Shown here: piece after piece, positions 46,762 through 55,948 of the stretch
How the letters are laid out: each line of letters opens with the position of its first letter
Position numbering within the stretch: the stretch's first letter is position 1
The notes under the pieces: generated by a model
What the model saw: the letters and a program-made list of their open reading frames with translations, nothing else
Database searches by the model: none
Told to the model about the DNA's origin: nothing
Position numbers and translations under genes: made by a program
Assembly: GCF_007860075.1 (NCBI RefSeq)
Contig: NZ_SJPP01000002.1
Coordinates: 496,001 to 560,000, forward strand
Length of the DNA stretch: 64,000 nucleotides
Source of the DNA: Symmachiella macrocystis
GTDB lineage: Bacteria; Planctomycetota; Planctomycetia; Planctomycetales; Planctomycetaceae
Direction of reading: 5' to 3'

Positions 46762-48044
46762 TGTGGTCCATCATCCGGATCGTTCATATTCAATGCATCC
46801 GATTCGGGTCGTTCTGAGAAAATCCCCGCTTCTTCCAGCTCCGGCGGTTCGTCACGGTTCAACAACTCCCGAAGTCGAAGAACTGCCAGTTTCAATGTCC
46901 GCAAATCATCGGGGCCAATCGTATAGACGAGGTATTCCTCGGTGAGCGGAATTTCATCGGCATCCGCCACGCATAACTCACTCCAACCGAAGCGGTGTAA
47001 CACCATGTTTTGCACAGTGCAAATCATCTCCAACGGTTCCGCCGCCCCTTTGATGGTCAGATATCGATAACGCCCCAGATGCCCGAACAGCCGTTGACGG
47101 GGATTTAACAACCGTTCCATCCGCACAACGACCGGCACCATCGATTGCACCGCCTCGGGCGTGATGGGAACTTTCTTAAGTTGACGCAGCGTGTACGACT
47201 CCGGTCGTAGCGGAACATGTTGCTCGATCGCCGTAGCGAGATTTTCCGCAGCCTGCACGATCGCCGGCAGGTCTTCCTGTCCGACATAAGTCCGCACCAA
47301 CCCCATAGTCGGCGGACGCAAGCTGCCCAACGTCACCGCCGCAAAAAACAGACCGGGAAATCCCACAAACCCAATCAGAAAACAGGCCATGCCACACAGA
47401 TTGACGCCCGCGCCGGATAACGCAATGGATGCAGTAAGTTCCGACAAGAAGATAGCAGCGATGGTGGAACCACCTAACAACAGCAGCATATTCACAATCT
47501 GCCAATGCAGCTTCGTCGCCAGCGCACCCAACATCAGACCAAATATTGACAACGTAGTGGCTGTGGCTGAAATGACAATCAGTGCCCCGGCAATGTCAAA
47601 CACGCTTAAGCCACGGAGCATATAGGTCATCGAAATGAACGGTGCAAACGCTGCGACAAACAATCCGATCAGGACGAGCGCCGAACTGAATTTCCCCCAA
47701 AAGATCTGCGAGTCGGATAGCGAGCTAACGGCCAGCATCTCAAACGTGTGACGTTCGCGCTCGGCGGTCATGCTGCGGAAACTGATGTAGGGCACGACGT
47801 AAAACAACGCAGCACCGAGCACCAACAACAAGGGCTTGAGAAGTTTGGGGCCGAGAATACTCTCCGGATGCGCCGGTTCGATCACAACCGACATGGCCAC
47901 AAACCAGGCGACCACCAACGCCGCAAAGAACGGGATCGTCACCAAATGGGTTTTGAAGACCTGCCGCGTCTCCTTCACCAAAATTGGGTTCAATCCATCG
48001 GCCCAATCTTCAGCCCAACGATCCACTGCCTTAGCGCTCAGCAT
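46758..48044 (-). CDS. ABC-2-like membrane permease, first of a pair
   Basis: A 428-residue membrane protein. It opens with DGLNPILVKETRQVFKTHLV, followed by about six spans, for example IPFFAALVVAWFVAMSVVIE and ALFYVVPYISFRSMTAERER, up to about residue 250. A soluble C-terminal domain follows, with VRTYVGQEDLPAIVQAAENL and LLNRDEPPELEEAGIFSERP. Together with the next gene it looks like a heterodimeric ABC-2 transporter permease, but no ATP-binding subunit is in the window, so the partner is encoded elsewhere or is outside. Start ATG 48044; GGGAG is 12 bases upstream, rather far. Confidence 0.85.
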   Translation of the reverse strand: MLSAKAVDRWAEDWADGLNPILVKETRQVFKTHLVTIPFFAALVVAWFVAMSVVIEPAHPESILGPKLLKPLLLVLGAALFYVVPYISFRSMTAERERHTFEMLAVSSLSDSQIFWGKFSSALVLIGLFVAAFAPFISMTYMLRGLSVFDIAGALIVISATATTLSIFGLMLGALATKLHWQIVNMLLLLGGSTIAAIFLSELTASIALSGAGVNLCGMACFLIGFVGFPGLFFAAVTLGSLRPPTMGLVRTYVGQEDLPAIVQAAENLATAIEQHVPLRPESYTLRQLKKVPITPEAVQSMVPVVVRMERLLNPRQRLFGHLGRYRYLTIKGAAEPLEMICTVQNMVLHRFGWSELCVADADEIPLTEEYLVYTIGPDDLRTLKLAVLRLRELLNRDEPPELEEAGIFSERPESDALNMNDPDDGPQ

Positions 48045-48104
48045 GTGACGCGTTTCTCCCAGTCCACCCCATCAAATCTGGTCGCAACCAATCAACGTAA
48101 TTTG

Positions 48105-50195
48105 CTACTCGCGATTGCCTGGTTTGGGAACCCGTTTTCCACCCCCACGACGGCGACCCCGCTTTTTCTTGGTCTGCGATTTGACTTGCCCCTCTGCCAC
48201 CTTTTCGTCCGCCGTCAGCGGTTGTCCGAGCTGTTGCTTGAGTTGCAAAATCCGATCACGCAGTTCAGCGGCCCGTTCGAATTGCAAATCTTCAGCCGCC
48301 GCCAGCATCTCCGCTTCCAATTCTTGGACGAACTCCATAGTGACGTACTGTTGTTCATCCCCAATTCCCGCTGCCGCCTGCTCCACTTGCCGCGCTTCGA
48401 TATCTTCCTCAATCCCGCGAGAAATCGCCTTGCGAATCGTTTCGGGCGTAACCCCATGCTCCGCATTATACGCCAATTGCAATTCGCGACGGCGATTCGT
48501 TTCATCAATCGCCCGCTGCATGCTATTGGTCACGCGATCCGCATACAAATACACCTCAGCATTCACATTCCGTGCCGTCCGCCCGATGGTTTGAATCAGA
48601 CTTGTTTCACTACGCAAAAAGCCTTCTTTGTCCGCATCCAGAATGGCGACTAAGGAGACTTCCGGCAAGTCCAAACCTTCCCGCAACAAGTTAATGCCAA
48701 TCAACGCATCGAATTTGTGTTCTCGCAATTCGCGAAGAATCTCCACACGTTCAATCGCGTCCAATTCCGAATGCAGCCACTTGCAACGAATCCCCTGCTC
48801 GGACAAATAACGCGTCAGTTCCTCCGACAATCGCTTAGTGAGCGTCGTGACCAAGACCCGTTCCTGGACCTCGGCTCGTTTGCGAATTTGTTCCATCAAA
48901 TGCGGGACCTGGCCGCGGGCAGGAACGATGTGGATCACGGGATCGACGAGACCGGTCGGGCGAATCACCTGTTCGACAAATTCACCGCCGGTCTGTTCCA
49001 ATTCCCAGTCGCCGGGGGTCGCCGACACATACACAATTTGATTCAGCCGCTCGCGCCATTCGTCAAACTTCAAGGGCCGATTGTCGAGTGCTGAAGGCAG
49101 GCGGAACCCATGTTCGACGAGCGTCGTCTTTCGCGAATGATCGCCGGCAAACATGGCACGGACTTGCGGCGAAGTGGCGTGCGATTCGTCGATGAACGCC
49201 AGAAAGTCGTCCGGGAAAAAGTCCATCAGCGTATCGGGCGGCGATCCGGGGGGACGACCTGATAACGGCTGGCTGTAATTTTCGATGCCGGGACAATAAC
49301 CGACCTCTTGCATCATTTCCAAATCAAATCGCGTCCGCGCCGCTAACCGTTGCGCTTCCAGCAATTTGCCCGCTTCTCGCAATTCTTGCAACCGCCCATT
49401 CAACTCGTCTTCGATCGCCTTGATGGCCGCCGTAATCCGTTCCTGCGGCATGACAAAATGCTTGGCGGGGTAGATGTATGCGTCTTCCAGCACGCGGGCT
49501 TCTTGTCCGGTCAGCGGGTTGATGATCGACAGTTTTTCGATTTCATCGCCCCACAGTTCAATGCGGTAGGCATACTCCTCATACGCCGGCCAGCACTCCA
49601 CCACGTCACCCCGCACGCGGACGGTGCCCCGCTGAAAACTGATGTCGTTGCGATCGTATTGGATGTCAATCAGCTTCAGCAGCATCTCATCGCGGTCGAT
49701 TTCGTCCCCCACCCGCAACGGCAACATCATCTCCAAATAGTCTTTGGGGGACCCCAAGCCGTAGATACAACTCACGCTCGCCACGACAATCACGTCGCGG
49801 CGACTGACCAACGAACTGGTCGCCTGCAGCCGCAAACGATCGATCTCTTCGTTAATCGACGCATCTTTTTCGATGTAGATGTCGCGCTGCGGAATATATG
49901 CTTCGGGCTGATAATAATCGTAATAGCTGACAAAATACGACACGGCGTTGTGCGGAAAGAACGCCTTGAACTCCGAATACAACTGCGCCGCCAAGGTCTT
50001 ATTGTGCGACAGCACCAGCGCCGGCCGCTGCATTTGTTGGATCACATTGGCCATTGTGAAGGTCTTGCCCGAGCCGGTGACCCCTAACAGCACCTGTTCC
50101 TTCTGTCCCGCTTGAATCCCTTTGACCAGCGCCTCAATCGCTGCTGGCTGGTCGCCGCCGGGCTGAAATTCACTCTGTAACTGAAACTCAGGCAT
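48105..50195 (-). CDS. uvrB: Excinuclease ABC subunit B
   Basis: UvrB is the damage-verifying helicase of nucleotide excision repair. The 696-residue protein has Walker A GVTGSGKT (38-45), the beta-hairpin [17 protein letters not shown]-type motif [29 protein letters not shown], and helicase motif VI region [11 protein letters not shown]. The C-terminal UVR domain is [21 protein letters not shown] basic tail ([17 protein letters not shown]) is longer than usual. The start is ATG 50195, [17 protein letters not shown], the typical UvrB N-terminus; the frame stays open further upstream but that would not match family starts. Confidence 0.97.
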   Translation of the reverse strand: MPEFQLQSEFQPGGDQPAAIEALVKGIQAGQKEQVLLGVTGSGKTFTMANVIQQMQRPALVLSHNKTLAAQLYSEFKAFFPHNAVSYFVSYYDYYQPEAYIPQRDIYIEKDASINEEIDRLRLQATSSLVSRRDVIVVASVSCIYGLGSPKDYLEMMLPLRVGDEIDRDEMLLKLIDIQYDRNDISFQRGTVRVRGDVVECWPAYEEYAYRIELWGDEIEKLSIINPLTGQEARVLEDAYIYPAKHFVMPQERITAAIKAIEDELNGRLQELREAGKLLEAQRLAARTRFDLEMMQEVGYCPGIENYSQPLSGRPPGSPPDTLMDFFPDDFLAFIDESHATSPQVRAMFAGDHSRKTTLVEHGFRLPSALDNRPLKFDEWRERLNQIVYVSATPGDWELEQTGGEFVEQVIRPTGLVDPVIHIVPARGQVPHLMEQIRKRAEVQERVLVTTLTKRLSEELTRYLSEQGIRCKWLHSELDAIERVEILRELREHKFDALIGINLLREGLDLPEVSLVAILDADKEGFLRSETSLIQTIGRTARNVNAEVYLYADRVTNSMQRAIDETNRRRELQLAYNAEHGVTPETIRKAISRGIEEDIEARQVEQAAAGIGDEQQYVTMEFVQELEAEMLAAAEDLQFERAAELRDRILQLKQQLGQPLTADEKVAEGQVKSQTKKKRGRRRGGGKRVPKPGNRE

Positions 50196-50378
50196 GTTGA
50201 AATCCGTAACACAATAGTCACCAGCTATCGCCCCGCCACCGACGGAGCACTCAACGAACAGTATACGGGGTCCCTGACAGAATTGTGAGTCAAACCAGAT
50301 AACCCATTGCCGCAACACGGTTTATGAAGGGCGCGCCGGCGGACTACACGCTCACGATCGAGACAGTGCCAATTGGAT

Positions 50379-50406
50379 TTGACATCGTCTGACGTTTCGG
50401 TAGAAT
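50379..50406 (+). promoter_or_regulatory. Strong promoter of bfd
   Basis: TTGACA (50379-50384), a 16-base spacer and TAGAAT (50401-50406) form an almost consensus sigma-70 promoter. Initiation would be near 50412-50414. Confidence 0.75.
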
Positions 50407-50420
50407 TGAACCAGTGCAAC

Positions 50421-50435
50421 TGAGACTCATTCTCA
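50421..50435 (+). promoter_or_regulatory. Fur-type operator
   Basis: TGAGACTCATTCTCA matches 13 of 15 bases of TGAGAATNATTCTCA, a common G/C-tolerant variant of the Fur 7-1-7 box. It lies just after the predicted start of transcription (about +8 to +22), where a repressor would block it. Iron regulation is inferred from fit and position. Confidence 0.7.
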
Positions 50436-50465
50436 ATCCATGTTGACTGCATGGGATCGACCGAT

Positions 50466-50738
50466 ATGACTAATTGGGCTGCCAAAGCGACTCTCTCCGC
50501 AGTGAAAACCTCTGCCGTCGTGGAAAAGACCACTGCGAGCGGCTGTAGCACCGATGTGATTTGCCGCTGTCTGGGCGTCTCGTCCGAAGAAATTGATTCA
50601 GCGGTTAGCGTTTTCAACGCCGAATCAGTCCAGGATTTGAAGCAACAAACCGGAGCGGGCAGCGGCTGCACCGCGTGCCACCTCGTGCTCAAGCAAATCC
50701 TCGCCGCCCGCCGCGAGCAATTCGAAAACAGCCTCTAA
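50466..50738 (+). CDS. bfd: Bacterioferritin-associated ferredoxin-like [2Fe-2S] protein
   Basis: A 90-residue soluble protein with one BFD-type [2Fe-2S] domain. Cysteines follow C-x-C-x32-C-x-x-C: C33 and C35 in VICRCLGVS, C68 and C71 in GSGCTACHL. Bfd-type ferredoxins bind bacterioferritin and pass electrons to its haem so stored ferric iron is released. The setting supports this: a strong promoter with a Fur-type box just after the start point, and bfr convergent about 190 bases away. About 30 N-terminal residues are extra relative to short Bfd. I chose ATG 50466 for its GGGA spacing; 50451 is also in frame. Confidence 0.88.
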   Translation: MTNWAAKATLSAVKTSAVVEKTTASGCSTDVICRCLGVSSEEIDSAVSVFNAESVQDLKQQTGAGSGCTACHLVLKQILAARREQFENSL

Positions 50739-50755
50739 CGTTCGTCGCTTACGTA

Positions 50756-50899
50756 GGGTCCGCTGTGCGGACCGCGGTTCCAGCGGCGAGCATCTCGCAG
50801 ACGGCACTCTGCCCCATGGCTTAATCTGTCGTTTGTGCTGGCATCACTTGGCATATTTCAGGCGGAAACGGTACGTGGCAAGGCCCGCATAGCGGACCC
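50756..50899. repeat. Inverted-repeat block between bfd and bfr
   Basis: A near stem GGTCCGC-TGT-GCGGACC lies at 50757-50773. The longer arms GGGTCCGCT (50756-50764) and AGCGGACCC (50891-50899) are inverted across about 130 bases. It sits between the convergent iron genes and could act as a barrier for both transcripts. Confidence 0.5.
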
Positions 50900-50924
50900 C
50901 ACACGCACATCATAACCGCCGCGA

Positions 50925-51407
50925 TTACCCTTCTTCGCTTTCGCCCAGTTGCGATTGCAGGTAATTCTCGATGCCGATTGTGCCGATGATCTCGAGTTGA
51001 GTTTCCAGCCAATCGACGTGCTCTTCGGACTCGACCAAGATCTTCTCGACCAAATCCCGCGTGCCGCCATCTTTGAGCTGAATGCACAAGTCTACCGCAT
51101 CGTTGTAAGCATCCACGCCGCTGGTTTCCAATTTGAGATCATGCTCAAACTGCTCTTTGACGTTCTCGCCCACGCGAATCACGTCATAACGCGCGATCTC
51201 GGGAACGCCTTCCAGGAAGAGAATCCGGTCGATCAGCAACTCCGCGTGCTTCATCTCGCCCATCGACTCTTCGTAGTGCTTGGCGCCCAATTTATTGAAG
51301 CCCCAATTCATGCACATCTTGGCCTGAATGAAGTACTGATTAATCGCCGTCAGTTCGATCGTCAGTCCGGCATTGAGTGCGTCGATAATTTTTTGATTGC
51401 CTTGCAT
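50925..51407 (-). CDS. bfr: Bacterioferritin
   Basis: A 160-residue four-helix-bundle ferritin, family-typical in length. It stores iron as ferric mineral in a 24-subunit shell. Visible residues: E18 (ferroxidase), E51 and H54 in EMKHAE, haem-ligand M52, E94, H130 in EEHVDWLE. At the position aligning to the ferroxidase ligand E127 of E. coli Bfr, this protein has Ser (VESEEH), with Glu on either side. The start is ATG 51407 (MQGNQKIIDALN); upstream codons are not family-like. It converges with bfd, so the store/release pair is genetically linked. No Fur box was seen upstream of bfr itself. Confidence 0.95.
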   Translation of the reverse strand: MQGNQKIIDALNAGLTIELTAINQYFIQAKMCMNWGFNKLGAKHYEESMGEMKHAELLIDRILFLEGVPEIARYDVIRVGENVKEQFEHDLKLETSGVDAYNDAVDLCIQLKDGGTRDLVEKILVESEEHVDWLETQLEIIGTIGIENYLQSQLGESEEG

Positions 51408-51621
51408 CGCTCGGTTCCCGTTCTCGCGTTTGATTTTAATGTTTGTGCAGTGAATTTTGTCGAGGGCAGCGCCGTTCGACAGTTTCTGTTTGCTTGCACA
51501 AATGCTAATCGCGAGTCGTGGACATACAAGTGAAACAGGGGCGAATTTCGTGGGGAATCCACGGATTGACACGGTTTCTCGCCAACGACTGTCCTGCGCG
51601 CCCAGTGGTTGAAAACCGTTC

Positions 51622-52476
51622 TCACTCAGGCGGGGGAAGCGGCGCCTCGCCCGACTCAGTCACGGCCGGAAGCTCAGCAGACGCTGAGTCAGCAATTTCA
51701 GCGGTCTCCATCGGGGCATTTGTTTCGGATTCAGCTGGCGGCGGACGGTTGGGGTCGGGAGGCATGACCCAGATTTCGCCGCTTTCGTCCTCTTGCACCG
51801 CACGGAAATAATAGTTGCGCAGCAATTCTAAAATGGCCAAGAAGATCCCCACGATCTTGCTCTTGGAATTGCTCCCCTCGAAAAATGCGCTGAAGGCAAC
51901 ACGCTGGTCCTGCTTGACCCGTTTGCCCACGCGATCAATATAGACCGAAATCGGCGTGTCGTCGTAGACGATGCTTTTCTGTTCTTCCGGATCGATCTGA
52001 CGCACGATTCGCGAGAACGCGCTCACCAAGTCCCACAGTTCCACATCCTTAATATGATCCTGCCGCGCCCCTTTTCCGCCTGCGGGACGCTCATCGCTGA
52101 GCCGTGGATAACGTTGCTGCCACAGCGCTGCTTGGTCTTCGAGAAGCTTAGCGGCATCCTTGAATTTCTTATACTCCAGCAGTTGCCGCACCAATTCACT
52201 GCGGGGGTCTTCGGTGACGTCAACTTCGGGGGCCTCTTCTTCCTCAGGCCGCGGTAGCACCATACGGCTTTTGATTTCGACGAGCGTACTGGCCAGCACC
52301 ACAAATTCGCCGACCAAGTCAAAATCGATCAGCTCCAGAACTTCAAGAAACTCACCAAATTGCGCGGTGATTTTTGCGATCGGTAAATCCGTAACGTCCA
52401 CCTCATGACGCCGTACCAAGTACAGCAACAAGTCAATGGGGCCGGTATAGGTTGTGAGTTCGACGCGGTAATCCAT
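51622..52476 (-). CDS. scpA: Segregation and condensation protein A
   Basis: ScpA is the kleisin that links SMC heads and, with ScpB, forms bacterial condensin. The 284-residue protein begins VELTTYTGPIDLLLYLVRRH, followed by DLPIAKITAQFGEFLEVLEL and DFDLVGEFVVLASTLVEIKS, typical of ScpA N-terminal SMC-binding domains. The end of the kleisin winged-helix is FFEGSNSKSKIVGIFLAILE LLRN. A Pro/Glu-rich tail (from about residue 245) is extra. scpB is not adjacent. It lies about 215 bases upstream of bfr on the same strand but a link is not implied. Confidence 0.95.
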   Translation of the reverse strand: MDYRVELTTYTGPIDLLLYLVRRHEVDVTDLPIAKITAQFGEFLEVLELIDFDLVGEFVVLASTLVEIKSRMVLPRPEEEEAPEVDVTEDPRSELVRQLLEYKKFKDAAKLLEDQAALWQQRYPRLSDERPAGGKGARQDHIKDVELWDLVSAFSRIVRQIDPEEQKSIVYDDTPISVYIDRVGKRVKQDQRVAFSAFFEGSNSKSKIVGIFLAILELLRNYYFRAVQEDESGEIWVMPPDPNRPPPAESETNAPMETAEIADSASAELPAVTESGEAPLPPPE

Positions 52477-52792
52477 ATCAGTTTTGAGATCCGCCAGCAG
52501 TCATCGCCGTTGCGCATCATGCGCGCACCAGTCTCATAACGAGTATCGTCGTTATAACCCGCACAGGTTGAATCGGGTCGTGAAATTGCGAAAGTCGGCT
52601 TGAGGCATGAGGGGACGAGCCTGAGAAGTGGAGTGCCGACCCTGATTGCATCCTGCGTGTATTGATTGCGTCGTTGCCCAGGCGAGCCTCATACCGGCGG
52701 AAATCCGCCGCCGCGCTGGTGATTGTTGAGGGCGATTGCTATTCTCAAAACAAACAATTTTCCCGACACAAAACGCATCTCAAAAATCAATT
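52477..52792. other. Divergent intergenic region scpA / Ldh gene
   Basis: About 316 bases between divergent genes. No strong promoter, operator or structured RNA is apparent to me. Confidence 0.4.
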
Positions 52793-53854
52793 ATGCCCAC
52801 ATTCAATACTCAGCAGTTGGAAGAAATCACTCGGCGTATCTTAGAAGGCGCCGGGGCTTCGGCCGAAGAAGCTCAAACCGTCGCCGTGGAATTGGCGGGG
52901 GCCAACCTCGTCGGCCACGACAGCCACGGCATCATGCGGCTCAAACAATATGTCGACTACATCGAGCAGAAGCATATTCGCCCCGGTGCACCGGTCAAAC
53001 TCGATGTCGATACCCCCACGCTGGCCGTACTCGATGGCGGAGGAAATTTTGGGCAGGTGGTCGCCACCAAGGCGCTACAAATCGCCACGACGCGTGCTCG
53101 CGTGGCGGGGTCCTGCACCGTCCTGTGCCGCGAATGCAATCACATCGGCCGCCTCGGCTCCTACACTTATCAGGCGGCGCTCCAAGGCTTCTTCACCGTG
53201 ATGGCCGTCAATGCTCCCGGTCCGGGCGGCGTCGTCCCTTGGGGTGGGTTGGATCGCAAACTGGGCACCAATCCCATCTCGATGGCAGCGCCCTGGAACG
53301 ATGAAGCGATCGTGCTGGACATGACCACCTCCGCCACGGCCGAGGGCAAGGTGCGCGTCGCCCTGCAAAAAGGGGAGTCGATTCCCGATGGTTGGGTCAT
53401 CGACAATGCCGGGAATCCGACAAACAACCCCGCCGATTTGTATGGCGACCCCGACAAGGGAATCGCACCGGGCGCCATTCTTCCGCTCGGAGGGCCCTTA
53501 GGATTCAAGGGTTATGGAATGAGCGTAATGTTGGACATTGTCTGTGGCATTCTTTCAGGAGCGGGGATCGCCCGGACCGATGTCCCCCCCGGCACCAACG
53601 GCGTTTGGATGTACCTGATCGATGTCGAGAAGCTGATGTCTGCCGAACAATACGCCACAGTCATGGACCAATACGTCGATTACATCAAAAGCAGCCGTAA
53701 AATCCCCGGTGTTGACGAAATCCTGATGCCGGGTGAAATCGAACTCCGCCGCCAAGCCGAGCGCCGCCGCGATGGTATCGCCATCCCCGATTTGACCTGG
53801 CAACAAACCCTAGACCAAGCCACAAGAGTCGGAGCCACGCTAGACGGAATTTGA
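52793..53854 (+). CDS. Ldh-family (malate/lactate/ureidoglycolate) dehydrogenase
   Basis: A 353-residue NAD(P)-dependent dehydrogenase of the Ldh_2 (MDH2/YlbC/ComC) fold, distinct from classic Rossmann malate dehydrogenases. Signature elements are GHDSHGIMRLKQYVDYI (catalytic His region), NHIGRLGSYTYQAAL, PGPGGVVPWGGLDRKLGTNP, VLDMTTSATAEGKVR, and GFKGYGMSVMLDIVCGILSG. The substrate (malate, lactate, ureidoglycolate or a sugar acid) cannot be told. The ATG start has no strong ribosome binding site. It runs alone on the plus strand. Confidence 0.9.
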   Translation: MPTFNTQQLEEITRRILEGAGASAEEAQTVAVELAGANLVGHDSHGIMRLKQYVDYIEQKHIRPGAPVKLDVDTPTLAVLDGGGNFGQVVATKALQIATTRARVAGSCTVLCRECNHIGRLGSYTYQAALQGFFTVMAVNAPGPGGVVPWGGLDRKLGTNPISMAAPWNDEAIVLDMTTSATAEGKVRVALQKGESIPDGWVIDNAGNPTNNPADLYGDPDKGIAPGAILPLGGPLGFKGYGMSVMLDIVCGILSGAGIARTDVPPGTNGVWMYLIDVEKLMSAEQYATVMDQYVDYIKSSRKIPGVDEILMPGEIELRRQAERRRDGIAIPDLTWQQTLDQATRVGATLDGI

Positions 53855-54027
53855 GTGTCTCGCGCACATTAGCCCCCCCCTCTCACTCTGCGAGCGGACC
53901 GGGGAAAGGGTTTTCGCCCAACAAATGCCTGTCACCAGCGTCGCACAAACTCTCTCACCCCCCCAGCGACCACCGGGAGCGGCCCATGCCCACCGTGCGG
54001 AAGCACGAACCAAGCGGCCATGCCGCA

Positions 54028-54174
54028 TTAGATTTGGTAGTCGGGTAGGTTGGGGTCGGCTTGTTGCTGCGGTGGGTTTCGATTCTGCCATTTCACGAAC
54101 AGCCAGTTCACGACAATGCCCCAGAGTACGGGCAGGACGAGACAGGCGAGTGTGAAGAGGAGTTTTTCAACCAC
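54028..54174 (-). CDS. Candidate 48-residue membrane protein downstream of gpsA
   Basis: A short frame that ORF callers would skip because it starts with GTG. It reads MVEKLLFTLACLVLPVLWG, then IVVNWLFVKWQNRNPPQQQ and a polar end ending NLPDYQI. One hydrophobic segment spans about 5-27, with a Trp/Lys/Arg boundary on the cytoplasmic side. It is on the same strand 104 bases after gpsA. I see no strong ribosome binding site. The hydropathy pattern and protein-like composition are the evidence; no known family is recognised. Confidence 0.5.
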   Translation of the reverse strand: MVEKLLFTLACLVLPVLWGIVVNWLFVKWQNRNPPQQQADPNLPDYQI

Positions 54175-54278
54175 AACGAATTCCAGGTACGGATTAAATA
54201 AGGCGCAGTAACGCGACGGGATAATAAGATGCAGAGGATGGGCCTAGCAATTTCTGCCAGCACAACCGGCTGTTTCGC

Positions 54279-55274
54279 CTACTCTCGCTTCGGGGGACGA
54301 AGCATCAGCGATTCGGTGGCATCCGTGGGCGATTTGCCTTCAAACAGGACTTGATAAACCTCGTTGGCAATTGGCATATCCACATCGCGTTGATCCGACA
54401 GTTCATACACACTGCGTGTGGTCCAGACGCCTTCCGCGACAGATTTCATGTCGGCTTGGATCTGCTCTAACGTTTCCCCTTTGCCGAGTCGCTCGCCGAC
54501 TTCGCGATTCCGTCCGTAAGGACTGACGCAGGTTGTGACCAAATCGCCGATTCCGGCGAGGCCGGAAAACGTGGAGGCTTCAGCTCCCATGGCGGTGCCA
54601 AAACGGGTCATTTCGACCAATCCCCGCGTGATCAATCCCGCCTTGGCATTGTCCCCAAAACCGAGGCCATCACAGATACCGGCGGCGATGGCCACAATGT
54701 TTTTGAGCGCCGCAGCCATCTCCACACCGATGATGTCCAAATTCGTATAAACTCGAAACCGATCGGTGGTGAATATGTCCTGTACACGTTTGGCCAAAGA
54801 CAAATCGCCACTAGCCGCTACAACGCTGGCTGGTAGCCGTCGCGAGATTTCTTCAGCATGACTGGGCCCCCCCAGAGCCACGACGCCGCGATGCCCCAAG
54901 ATCTCGCTAATGATTTCACTAGGCCGAAGAAAGGTTTCGTTCTCGATCCCCTTGATCACGCTGACCATCGGACGATCGGCTGTCAGCAGCGGTGCCCAAT
55001 CCGTGAGGGCCTCCCGCAAGAAAGCCGTAGGAACTGCGGCAACCAGAATATCCGCACCCTCAATGGCAGCGGCCACGTCGGCGGTGATGGCGACTGATGC
55101 GGGGATTTTGACGCCGGGAAGTAGTCGTTCGTTTTGGCGCGATTGTGCCATAATCGCCGCATGCTCGGGATTACGGGTCCAGAGGGCGACCTCTTGTTCC
55201 GGATTTTCGGACAATAGGATCGCACACGCGGTTCCCATCGCTCCGCCGCCTAGAACAGTTACTTTATTACCCAT
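54279..55274 (-). CDS. gpsA: NAD(P)-dependent glycerol-3-phosphate dehydrogenase
   Basis: GpsA makes sn-glycerol-3-phosphate from dihydroxyacetone phosphate for phospholipid synthesis. The 331-residue chain shows the dinucleotide-binding loop VTVLGGGAMGTACAILLSEN, VSVIKGIENETFLRPSEIIS, ALGGPSHAEEISRRLPASVV, the catalytic-Lys region GVEMAAALKNIVAIAAGICD, LGFGDNAKAGLITRGLVEM and GLAGIGDLVTTCVSPYGRNR. Length is family-typical. The upstream 370 bases are shared with a divergent small gene. Confidence 0.96.
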   Translation of the reverse strand: MGNKVTVLGGGAMGTACAILLSENPEQEVALWTRNPEHAAIMAQSRQNERLLPGVKIPASVAITADVAAAIEGADILVAAVPTAFLREALTDWAPLLTADRPMVSVIKGIENETFLRPSEIISEILGHRGVVALGGPSHAEEISRRLPASVVAASGDLSLAKRVQDIFTTDRFRVYTNLDIIGVEMAAALKNIVAIAAGICDGLGFGDNAKAGLITRGLVEMTRFGTAMGAEASTFSGLAGIGDLVTTCVSPYGRNREVGERLGKGETLEQIQADMKSVAEGVWTTRSVYELSDQRDVDMPIANEVYQVLFEGKSPTDATESLMLRPPKRE

Positions 55275-55640
55275 GGTTGTCCGATTCTAAAGATGGAGCC
55301 ACATTGTTTTTCGGGTTCGTTTCAGGAACGCCGTTACTCGGTAATTGGCGGCCGGTCAGGCGCCTCTCGGAAACAGCCTCAAAAGTCCAAATGATGAGCT
55401 CCGACCTTGTCCTGATCACCATCTTGTTGAGCTGCAACGCGACCGAATGTTCGCGGGCCAATACCAATTCCCATTGTAGCCGAACCCACTGACGACAAAT
55501 GACGCGGCGCAGTCGACGATTATCACGCCGATTTTACGATGTTTTCATTGTCGGAGCGAGATATCCGAAAATTCCGTTTGCCCGACGCCATTTTGAAGAC
55601 TACGGTTGACTACAAGCATCGTCCTCGCGGGAGCATCTTA
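55275..55640. other. Divergent intergenic region gpsA / 76-residue gene
   Basis: About 366 bases. The 55641 gene has GGGAG eight bases before its start. Frames open upstream of that ATG are not supported. TTGACT occurs near 55608 but no clear -10 follows at the right distance. Confidence 0.4.
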
Positions 55641-55871
55641 ATGCAACAGACCAGCGAACAGAACCCAACTTTCGTCGATCGCCGGAGCAATTCCGACGGG
55701 TCACAACCCGGCAATGAACGACGCCAATTCTCCAGTTCCCACCAGACATTACGTCCGGAAGTCATCGAACTCGCCGAAGCGGTCGACCAATACAAATTGC
55801 GTCACCGACGGCGGTTTATCACATTCGAGGAACTGTACGATGTGATGGCGGAACTGGGATACCACAGGTAG
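55641..55871 (+). CDS. Small conserved-looking protein of unknown function
   Basis: A 76-residue soluble protein. The N-terminal half is polar and likely disordered (NPTFVDRRSNSDG). The C-terminal half is well ordered in appearance: LRPEVIELAEAVDQYKLRHR and RFITFEELYDVMAELGYHR, which looks like a helical DNA- or protein-binding tail. GGGAG at good spacing supports ATG 55641 rather than the ATG at 55539. No family is assigned. Confidence 0.7.
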   Translation: MQQTSEQNPTFVDRRSNSDGSQPGNERRQFSSSHQTLRPEVIELAEAVDQYKLRHRRRFITFEELYDVMAELGYHR

Positions 55872-55948
55872 CCCACGGACGTGTAACATCTGTTCCTGAT
55901 GGCGATTGCCTTTTCGATTCGAATGACACATGCCCCTATGAGGTGACC

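Noticed and set aside
50196-50378. A TATACT element upstream of uvrB as its -10 box
   Set aside because: On the minus strand it lies at 50260-50265, but the nearest TTGACT is about 22 bases away, so the spacing does not fit a standard promoter.
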